Origin: an uncultured Clostridia bacterium
GTDB taxonomy: Bacteria > Bacillota > Clostridia > Lachnospirales > Bianqueaceae
Assembly (NCBI GenBank): GCA_937892735.1
Contig: CALBGL010000075.1
Span: 1 to 12,629 of the forward strand
Direction of reading: 5' to 3'
Length of the DNA stretch: 12,629 nt
Below the pieces are notes generated by a model. It did not search any database. It was given only the letters and a program-made list of their open reading frames with translations, and was not told the origin of the DNA. A program made the position numbers and the translations under genes. Every line of letters starts with the position of its first letter. The stretch's first letter is position 1. Positions 6,167 to 11,616 of this stretch are shown one piece after another.

Positions 6167-7435
6167 TTGTTTCATACAATTCGAGACGCTTGGAAGATAC
6201 CGGATCTGCGGAAGAAAATCTTGTATACGCTGCTGATGTTAGCCATCGTGCGAATTGGTTCCACGATGCCTAGCCCGTTCATTGACGCTTCCCTTGTGAA
6301 TGAATATTTTTCCACAAGCGGAGGGGTTTTAGCGTTGTTTGACGTAATGAGTGGCGGCGCGTTCAGCAACATGAATTTGTTTGCCATGGGAATTACTCCG
6401 TATATCAACGCGTCGATTATCATGAATCTTCTTACCATCGCGATTCCGCGGTTAGAGGAATTAAACAAGGATGGAGAATCCGGAAGAAAGAAGATTGCTC
6501 AGTATACCCGGTATATGACGATTGTCCTGGCATTGATTCAGGCATTTGGTATTTCTTATAGTTTGAATGCCAATTATGGTATCATCAGCAGTGAGGTCAA
6601 TGCGGTCTGGGCAATTATTGTATCGATATTTACGTTTACGGCGGGAACAGCATTTGTCATGTGGATTGGTGAGAATATCACCGCCAAGGGAATCGGAAAC
6701 GGAATCTCTCTGATTATTTTTGTGAACATCCTGTCTCGCGTACCCTCTGCCATTACCAGTCTGTCTACCTATGAAAATAAGTGGGCTCTGGTGATTATGG
6801 CGATTTTGTTCCTTCTGATCATCGCTTTTGTTGTACTTCTTTCTCTGGGCGAGCGTCGTTTGCCGGTGCAGTATGCCAAGAGGACGCAGGGACGGAAGAC
6901 TTATGGTGGTCAGAGCACGAACATTCCTATCCGAGTAAATCTGGCCGGCGTCATCCCGATTATCTTCGCGATTTCGCTGATCAGTTTTCCTCAGATTATT
7001 ACCAGTTTCTTCACTTCGAATCCGAATGGTTTCTGGGGGACGGTATTAAGCTGGTTGAATACGTCTCATCCTTTTGGGGCGGTTCTATATGTGGTTCTGA
7101 TTATTCTGTTTACGTATTTCTATGCGTCGATCACGTTTAATCCGATGGAGATTGCCAATAATATGAAGAAGAATGGCGGTTTTATTCCCGGTATTCGTCC
7201 TGGCAAGTCCACATATGAATATATCAAGAAGGTTTCCAAGTATGTTATTTTTATCGGCGCGATCGGCCTGGCGGTCATCGCGAGCCTGCCGGTCATCATG
7301 TCCTTTATTTTCCAGATTGATAATCTGAATATTGGCGGATCTTCTTTGCTGATCGTTGTAGGCGTAGCCCTGGAGACGGTGAAGCAGATTGAGAGTATGA
7401 TGGTGACCCGCCACTATAAGGGCTTTTTGCGTTAA
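6167..7435 (+). CDS. secY: Preprotein translocase channel subunit SecY (TTG start)
   Basis: SecY is the pore-forming membrane subunit of the SecYEG protein-export channel, working with SecA for secretion and with the signal recognition particle for membrane proteins. The 422-residue length and hydrophobic pattern fit ten membrane helices. Signatures include the GITPYINASIIMNLL region (about residues 75-89), the cytosolic loop RRLPVQYAKR (about 230-239) and NPMEIANNMKKNGGFIPGIRPG in the loop after helix 8 (key residues N-P-x-E, G-G-x-I-P-G-I-R-P-G), and the C-terminal RHYKGFLR tail. The start is TTG 6167, 8 bases after AAGGAGGG (6151-6158), giving the usual short cytosolic N-terminus MFHTIRDAWKIPDLRKKI. 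It is preceded by a hairpin and followed after 18 bases by adk. Confidence 0.98.
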   Translation: MFHTIRDAWKIPDLRKKILYTLLMLAIVRIGSTMPSPFIDASLVNEYFSTSGGVLALFDVMSGGAFSNMNLFAMGITPYINASIIMNLLTIAIPRLEELNKDGESGRKKIAQYTRYMTIVLALIQAFGISYSLNANYGIISSEVNAVWAIIVSIFTFTAGTAFVMWIGENITAKGIGNGISLIIFVNILSRVPSAITSLSTYENKWALVIMAILFLLIIAFVVLLSLGERRLPVQYAKRTQGRKTYGGQSTNIPIRVNLAGVIPIIFAISLISFPQIITSFFTSNPNGFWGTVLSWLNTSHPFGAVLYVVLIILFTYFYASITFNPMEIANNMKKNGGFIPGIRPGKSTYEYIKKVSKYVIFIGAIGLAVIASLPVIMSFIFQIDNLNIGGSSLLIVVGVALETVKQIESMMVTRHYKGFLR

Positions 7436-7453
7436 TGAAGGAGGATTTTCCAT

Positions 7454-8083
7454 ATGAAACTGGTTCTTTTAGGCGCGCCGGGTGCCGGTAAGGGAACGCA
7501 GGCTTCGAGTCTGGCTGAGTTCCTGCGCATACCCCATATTTCCACAGGTGATATTTTCAGGAAGAATCTGCGGAACGAGACACCGCTGGGACTCAAAGCC
7601 AAGAGCTATATGGATCAGGGACTTTTGGTGCCGGACGAGTTGACGGTAGATCTGGTGATGGATCGTTTGAGCGAAGAGGATTGCCAGAATGGCTATATTC
7701 TGGATGGATTTCCGAGAACGCTTGCACAGGCGGATGCTTTGTCCCAGAAGGAGCAGCTGGACGCTGCGGTCAATATTTATGTTCCAGATGCGGTGATCGT
7801 AGAACGTATGGGGGGACGCAGAGTGTGTCCGAGCTGTGGGGAGTCTTATCATGTGCAGTATAATCCGCCGAAGCAGGAAGGAATCTGTGATAAGTGCGGG
7901 GCAGAACTGATTATACGGGCGGACGATGTACCGGAGACGGTGCAGAAGCGTCTTACGGTATACCATGATCAGACAGCGCCTTTGATTGACTATTATGATC
8001 AGAGGGGGCTTCTTGTCACCGTAGATGGGACAATGGCTCCGAAAGATGTGACGGATGCGATAGTAAAGGCGATTCAGGAGTAA
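7454..8083 (+). CDS. adk: Adenylate kinase, zinc-binding LID form
   Basis: Adenylate kinase (209 aa) catalyses ATP + AMP = 2 ADP in the cytosol and balances the adenine nucleotide pool. The P-loop is GAPGAGKGT (residues 7-15); the NMP-binding region has HISTGD (28-33) and DGFPRT (84-89). The long LID domain carries two CxxC pairs, C125-P-S-C128 and C145-D-K-C148, the tetra-cysteine zinc (structural metal) version typical of Gram-positive bacteria. R-A-D-D (155-158) and the R-L-x-x-Y segment (166-170) provide the phosphate-binding arginines. ATG 7454 has AAGGAGGA at 7438-7445, 8 bases away. Placement between secY and map is the standard Firmicute arrangement; it is only 3 bases from map, so the two are probably translationally coupled. 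Confidence 0.98.
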   Translation: MKLVLLGAPGAGKGTQASSLAEFLRIPHISTGDIFRKNLRNETPLGLKAKSYMDQGLLVPDELTVDLVMDRLSEEDCQNGYILDGFPRTLAQADALSQKEQLDAAVNIYVPDAVIVERMGGRRVCPSCGESYHVQYNPPKQEGICDKCGAELIIRADDVPETVQKRLTVYHDQTAPLIDYYDQRGLLVTVDGTMAPKDVTDAIVKAIQE

Positions 8084-8086
8084 AAG

Positions 8087-8839
8087 ATGGCAATTGTAGT
8101 CAAGAGTTCGGAAGAAATTGACAAGATTCGAAAGTCCGGCCGTATTGTGGCGGAAGTGCTGGAAGCGATGAAACAGTATGTGAAACCGGGAGTTTCGACA
8201 GGAAAGCTGGATGCGGTGGCGGAGGAGATCATCCGCAGTCATGGCGCCACGCCTTCCTTTAAGAACTATCATGGATATCCAGCTTCGATCTGCGCGTCTG
8301 TGGATGATTGTGTCATTCATGGAATTCCTTCCGAGAAGCAGATTCTCAAGGAAGGACAAATCATCAGCATTGATGTGGGAGCCTGTCTGGATGGTTTCCA
8401 TGGAGATGCGGCCAGGACCTATGCGGTAGGAGAGATCTCAGACCTGGCTCAGAAGATGATAGAGGCGGCAGAAGCTAGTTTCTGGGCAGGCCTGGAATAT
8501 GCGAAAGAGGGAAACCACTTGCACGAGATATCCGGCGCCATTGAGAAGAAGGCGAAAAGTTATGGCTGCAGTGTGATTCGTGATTTTGTAGGCCATGGTG
8601 TGGGTGCGTTGTTACATGAAGATCCGGCGATTCCGAATTATAAGCCGGTGGGACGCGGTCCAAAGCTGACCGCGGGTATGACCTTAGCAATAGAGCCGAT
8701 GCTGGCGGCTGGGGACTGGGCAGTGGATGTGCTGGAGGATGGTTGGACAACGGTGTCTCGAGATGGGTCCTTGACGTCCCATTACGAGAATTCGATCCTG
8801 ATCACACCGACCGGTTACGAGATATTGACCATGCTGTAA
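8087..8839 (+). CDS. map: Type I methionine aminopeptidase
   Basis: Methionine aminopeptidase (250 aa, typical type 1a length) removes the initiator methionine from new proteins with small second residues, using two divalent metal ions in a pita-bread fold. The five metal ligands are all present: D96 (in SIDVG), D107 (in GFHGDAART), H170 (in VGHGVG), E203 (in IEPM) and E234 (in HYENSI). The active-site histidines H78 (VIHGIP) and H177 (LLHEDP) are also present. ATG 8087 lies 3 bases after the adk stop, with CAGGAG (8075-8080) inside the end of adk as ribosome binding site. There is no N-terminal zinc-finger extension. In many Lachnospiraceae a small KOW-domain gene follows map; here infA follows directly. 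Confidence 0.98.
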   Translation: MAIVVKSSEEIDKIRKSGRIVAEVLEAMKQYVKPGVSTGKLDAVAEEIIRSHGATPSFKNYHGYPASICASVDDCVIHGIPSEKQILKEGQIISIDVGACLDGFHGDAARTYAVGEISDLAQKMIEAAEASFWAGLEYAKEGNHLHEISGAIEKKAKSYGCSVIRDFVGHGVGALLHEDPAIPNYKPVGRGPKLTAGMTLAIEPMLAAGDWAVDVLEDGWTTVSRDGSLTSHYENSILITPTGYEILTML

Positions 8840-8858
8840 AAGCAAGGAGGTTAAAAGC

Positions 8859-9080
8859 TTGTCAAAGAAAGACGCAATTGAGTTTGAGGGCACTGTGCTA
8901 GAAAAGCTGCCCAACGCTATGTTTCTGGTAGAGCTTATGGAGAATAAGCACCAGGTATTATGTCATCTGAGCGGAAAGCTCCGGGTGAATTTCATTAAAA
9001 TTCTTCCGGGAGATCGTGTCACGATTGAAATGTCTCCCTATGATCTGTCGAAGGGCCGCATTGTATGGCGGGCTAAGTAA
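8859..9080 (+). CDS. infA: Translation initiation factor IF-1 (TTG start)
   Basis: IF-1 (73 aa) is an S1-like OB-fold protein that occupies the A site of the 30S subunit during initiation and works with IF-2 and IF-3. The family pattern is clear: EFEGTVLEKLPNAMFLVEL (about residues 8-26), CHLSGKLRVNFIKILPGDRVTIE (about 41-63) and SPYDLSKGRIVWR at the end. The start is TTG 8859, placed 8 bases after AAGGAGG (8844-8850); no in-frame ATG or GTG is suitably placed, and TTG gives the expected MSKKD N-terminus. It follows map by 19 bases and precedes rpmJ by 33. A segment around VELMENKHQVLCH is slightly unusual compared with the common ENGHQVLAH, otherwise standard. Confidence 0.97.
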   Translation: MSKKDAIEFEGTVLEKLPNAMFLVELMENKHQVLCHLSGKLRVNFIKILPGDRVTIEMSPYDLSKGRIVWRAK

Positions 9081-9113
9081 AGTACCGAAAGGGAAAAGAA
9101 AGGAGCGGTCAGA

Positions 9114-9227
9114 ATGAAGGTTCGTTCATCTGTTAAGCCGATTTGCGAAAAATGTAAGGTAATTAAGAGAAAGGGTAAGATCATGGTGATCTGTACCAAT
9201 CCGAAGCATAAGCAGAAGCAGGGCTGA
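9114..9227 (+). CDS. rpmJ: Large-subunit ribosomal protein L36, zinc-binding form
   Basis: Ribosomal protein L36 (37 aa) is the smallest 50S protein, binding 23S rRNA through a zinc ribbon. Translation of the short frame from ATG 9114 gives MKVRSSVKPICEKCKVIKRK and continues GKIMVICTNPKHKQKQG to TGA 9225-9227. The zinc ligands C11, C14, C27 and H32 are all present. AAAGGAG (9099-9105) sits 8 bases before the start. It is easy to miss because of its length, but it is exactly where expected after infA and is an essentially certain gene. It is the last gene of the ribosomal array here: a strong terminator begins 7 bases after its stop codon. Confidence 0.98.
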   Translation: MKVRSSVKPICEKCKVIKRKGKIMVICTNPKHKQKQG

Positions 9228-9233
9228 TGAAAG

Positions 9234-9282
9234 AAAAAGCGCCATGGCATCATCCATTGAGGACGATGTCATGGCGCTTTTT
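9234..9282 (+). terminator. Bidirectional intrinsic terminator between convergent genes
   Basis: Arms AAAAAGCGCCATGGCATC (9234-9251) and GATGTCATGGCGCTTTTT (9265-9282) pair along their full length with one G-U pair, extended by TCC/GGA after one mismatch, with loop ATTGA (9256-9260). A T run closes the stem on the + strand, and the A run on the left gives a T run on the - strand, so it can stop transcription from both the rpmJ side and the convergent membrane-protein gene, whose stop codon (9281-9283) overlaps it. Confidence 0.93.
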
Positions 9283-10291
9283 AATTTCCCCAATAGATTT
9301 TCTTGACAGCGGGGTCCATCGTCGCTACAAAGCGTTGCTTGGCATGCAGAAATTCTTCCAGATCCATCAGAATATGGTATAGAATGGCGCGTCCCTCAAA
9401 TTCTTCGCGCGTTTGCGGCATGGGCTCCCGCTCCATATCTCGCGAGATTTGGTGAAGACGATCGAGTTGTTTCTGCGGTATATTCATCTCTACGATATAT
9501 TCGGTCAAATAGAGGATGTATCCAGAAATCAGATGCGCTTGTTTAGGCATAGCGCGAATTTTTTGCATCTGGGCATGGAGACTTTGCAGGATGCGGCATT
9601 GGCTGAGGCGCATCTCCAGATAATCCACGTAGTAGCGGGAGTGGGAAGGAAAGAGGTTACCGGAATATTCATAGGCCTCGTGAATAAACTCCTGAATCTG
9701 GTTTTCTAAAACCCCGATATCCTGCCAGACGCCCCGATCAGATTCGCTTTCAGACAGATAGGCGGCGATCTCTCTCAGAACATTTTGCAGCTGTGATTCT
9801 GTGAAGCGCATACCGCGAAGAACTTCTCGTAGCTGTCCTTTATAGTTATAGAACAAATTGATAAAGATGGCGATACTGATGCCGATCAGGATCAAGAGAA
9901 ATTCATTCATGACAAAAGCAAAGGAAAAATTCCCGGTGGTTAGAAAATGGGTGGCAATGACGGCATTGACAGATATGGTGACACGCCAACCGATCCATGT
10001 ACTGTAGATGACGGTAAATAGGAGAAAGAGGCCATAGGTAGCCCAATCCCAGGGAAGCAGATGAAAAAGAAGAAAAGTCAGAATGACAGTAATACAGAAT
10101 GTGATAAGGCGATATAGGGAAAGACGCATGGTTTCCCATTTTGTAGACGCTATGGTTAAAAGCGCGATGATACCGGCGGAGGAAGCGTATTGTAGACTGA
10201 GAAATTCCGCGATCCCGATGGCAGCACTGCTTCCAATCGCAATCTTCAACGCGGGCAACAAGATTTTTTTTAGTTTCTTTTGAAGTTCCAT
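9281..10291 (-). CDS. Aromatic acid exporter family membrane protein (YqjA-like)
   Basis: Membrane protein (336 aa) resembling the aromatic acid exporter family (ArAE_1, formerly DUF939, with its own C-terminal domain), of which B. subtilis YqjA is a member. Hydrophobic stretches at about residues 11-32, 37-52, 61-80, 84-101, 105-119 and 127-149 suggest about six membrane segments, starting with a conserved-looking KIAIGSSAAIGIAEFL. Residues 150-336 are a soluble, charged, helical and probably cytoplasmic domain. No transport substrate can be read from the sequence. The start ATG (10289-10291 on the complement) has AGGAGG at 10297-10302, 5 bases away; an upstream TTG at 10309 would contain that site and is rejected. 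A TTGACA/TATGAT promoter lies just upstream. The gene is monocistronic and convergent with rpmJ. The family call comes from overall pattern recognition, not a search. Confidence 0.8.
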   Translation of the reverse strand: MELQKKLKKILLPALKIAIGSSAAIGIAEFLSLQYASSAGIIALLTIASTKWETMRLSLYRLITFCITVILTFLLFHLLPWDWATYGLFLLFTVIYSTWIGWRVTISVNAVIATHFLTTGNFSFAFVMNEFLLILIGISIAIFINLFYNYKGQLREVLRGMRFTESQLQNVLREIAAYLSESESDRGVWQDIGVLENQIQEFIHEAYEYSGNLFPSHSRYYVDYLEMRLSQCRILQSLHAQMQKIRAMPKQAHLISGYILYLTEYIVEMNIPQKQLDRLHQISRDMEREPMPQTREEFEGRAILYHILMDLEEFLHAKQRFVATMDPAVKKIYWGN

Positions 10292-10323
10292 AGGATCCTC
10301 CTGATGCAAACAGAATTAAATCT

Positions 10324-10352
10324 ATCATACCGTTTTTCATGACGATTGTCAA
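10324..10352 (-). promoter_or_regulatory. Sigma-A-type promoter of the exporter-family gene
   Basis: On the - strand, TTGACA (10347-10352) is followed after exactly 17 bases by TATGAT (10324-10329), a near-perfect housekeeping promoter. Transcription would begin near 10317, giving a leader of roughly 25 bases before the ATG at 10291. An inverted repeat (10361-10382) sits just upstream of the -35 element. Confidence 0.85.
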
Positions 10353-10360
10353 TCCTACCA

Positions 10361-10382
10361 AGAAAACACATGTATGTTTTCT
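10361..10382. promoter_or_regulatory. Candidate regulator-binding inverted repeat in divergent region
   Basis: Perfect 8-base arms AGAAAACA and TGTTTTCT are separated by CATGTA. The site lies 8 bases upstream of the -35 element of the leftward promoter and about 50 bases upstream of the -35 element of the rightward promoter. This layout would suit a dimeric transcription factor acting on the exporter-family gene, possibly on both. It has no T-run, so it is not a terminator. No regulator gene is adjacent. Confidence 0.5.
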
Positions 10383-10432
10383 GGAAAGCAGAGCCTAAAT
10401 TGAATCAAAACAATAAAATATTCCGATTTTCC

Positions 10433-10461
10433 TTGACAAAGACGATTTTTTATTGTACAGT
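10433..10461 (+). promoter_or_regulatory. Promoter of the epimerase-hydrolase operon
   Basis: TTGACA (10433-10438), a 17-base spacer and TACAGT (10456-10461) form a good housekeeping-type promoter, with AT-rich sequence upstream (about 10396-10430) that could act as an UP element. Transcription would begin near 10468, leaving a leader of about 50 bases before ATG 10519. The whole 227-base gap 10292-10518 is explained as a divergent control region; no small gene is seen in it. Confidence 0.8.
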
Positions 10462-10471
10462 GACTATCATA

Positions 10472-10494
10472 CGGGATGAGATCCTGTCATTCCG
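10472..10494 (+). other. Small leader hairpin upstream of the epimerase gene
   Basis: CGGGATGA (10472-10479) and TCATTCCG (10487-10494) can pair over 8 positions with one G-U pair around the loop GATCCTG. It would be near the very 5' end of the mRNA, where such stems often slow decay. It ends before the ribosome binding site, so it would not directly mask it. It is too small to be a riboswitch. Confidence 0.4.
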
Positions 10495-10518
10495 CCACAG
10501 AAAGGTAGGGAAGATACG

Positions 10519-11592
10519 ATGAAGATTACGAAAGTAGAGATTGAAAAATTTTCGGCCCCCCTGGAAGAACCATTTCGGGTCGCTTTTGGTGTCATTGAAG
10601 ATTCGGATAGTTGGACCGTAAAGATATATACGGATGAAGGGATCTGTGGCATTGGTTCCGCCGCGCCGATTGGCTTTGTGACGGGAGAAACGATGGAGAC
10701 CTGTTATCTGGTCATGAAGATGTTTGCGGAAGCCTTTATTGGACGGGATCCTATGGATATTGCGGGCGCTCATGAAATGATGGATCACATCATCTATGGA
10801 AACGGATCGGCAAAATGTGCTTTTGATATTGCCTTGTATGATATCATGGGCAAGAAGAAGGGACTGCCGGTGTATCGCCTTTTAGGCGGTACAGATCCTG
10901 TAGTGCATAATGACATTACAATTGGGATCAACACGCCGGAGAAGATGCAGCAGGCCGCGGAGAAATTTGTATTTCAAAAGGGATTTGATATTCTGAAAGT
11001 GAAAGTGGGAATTTCACTGGACGATGATATCGAGGCGTTGACACGGATTCGAAGATCCGTAGGAGACAAAGTACGAATCCGGATTGATGCTAATCAGGGT
11101 TATAATGTAGAAACAGCGCTGCGGGCGCTCAAAGAGTTTGAGAAACTGGGAGTGGATGCCGCGGAGCAGTGTCTGCCCTGGTGGGATTTTGATGGTGCGG
11201 CAGAACTCATGGAGAAGAATACTACGTCGGTGAAGTTGATGCTGGATGAGTCGATTCATACACCGTATGATGCTCGGAGAGCCGCGAAAATGGGTTGCGC
11301 TGATTTCTTTAATATTAAGCTGATGAAGTGCGGTGGACTGTATTACGGCGCGCAGATTGCGGATATTGCGGAGACAGCGGGAGTGGGCTGTATGGTTGGC
11401 TGTATGCAGGAGAACAAGATCAGCATCACGGCAGGCGTCAGTCTGGTGGCTGCTAAGAAAGCGATCGTGGAGGCGGATTGCGATAGCTTCATGTTTTATA
11501 AGGGTGAGGACGATGGTATCGAAGGCGGGTTGAACCGCGAAGGTGGCCTCTTTACGTTGTTGGAGAAGCCAGGTCTGGGTATTGAGCTGTAA
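10519..11592 (+). CDS. Enolase-superfamily dipeptide epimerase
   Basis: A 357-aa member of the muconate-lactonizing subgroup of the enolase superfamily, best matched to dipeptide epimerases (L-Ala-D/L-Glu epimerase type), which invert the second residue of a dipeptide using two lysines and Mg2+. The capping domain covers about residues 1-125 (GSAAPIGFVTGET at 46-58). The barrel shows the catalytic K160-V-K162, metal ligands D190 (RIDANQGY), E216 (AEQ) and D243 (LDES), second catalytic K267 (NIKLMKCGG), and the D320-C-D322 pair that in this family holds the substrate ammonium group, then EGGL and KPGLGIEL. Differences from Ala-Glu enzymes are G24 where an arginine is expected, C217 in EQC instead of EQP, and ENKIS (298-302). 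The start ATG 10519 follows AGGTAGGGA (10503-10511). It is probably co-transcribed with the hydrolase gene after it. Substrate is uncertain. Confidence 0.87.
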   Translation: MKITKVEIEKFSAPLEEPFRVAFGVIEDSDSWTVKIYTDEGICGIGSAAPIGFVTGETMETCYLVMKMFAEAFIGRDPMDIAGAHEMMDHIIYGNGSAKCAFDIALYDIMGKKKGLPVYRLLGGTDPVVHNDITIGINTPEKMQQAAEKFVFQKGFDILKVKVGISLDDDIEALTRIRRSVGDKVRIRIDANQGYNVETALRALKEFEKLGVDAAEQCLPWWDFDGAAELMEKNTTSVKLMLDESIHTPYDARRAAKMGCADFFNIKLMKCGGLYYGAQIADIAETAGVGCMVGCMQENKISITAGVSLVAAKKAIVEADCDSFMFYKGEDDGIEGGLNREGGLFTLLEKPGLGIEL

Positions 11593-11616
11593 AGCAGGAA
11601 GGGTGGATGGAATAGT

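Noticed and set aside
7469..8401. Open frame of 310 codons on the - strand
   Set aside because: It is antisense to adk and map, whose catalytic residues are all intact, and its translation has no recognisable family pattern.
10331..10346. Possible catabolite-repression (cre) site on the - strand in the promoter spacer
   Set aside because: The string TGAAAAACG has one base too many between TG and CG compared with the TGNAANCG core, so it does not match.
10411..10455. Inverted repeat CAATAAAA / TTTTATTG flanking the rightward -35 element
   Set aside because: The arms are simple AT-rich strings with a 29-base gap and are likely to occur by chance in such a promoter region.
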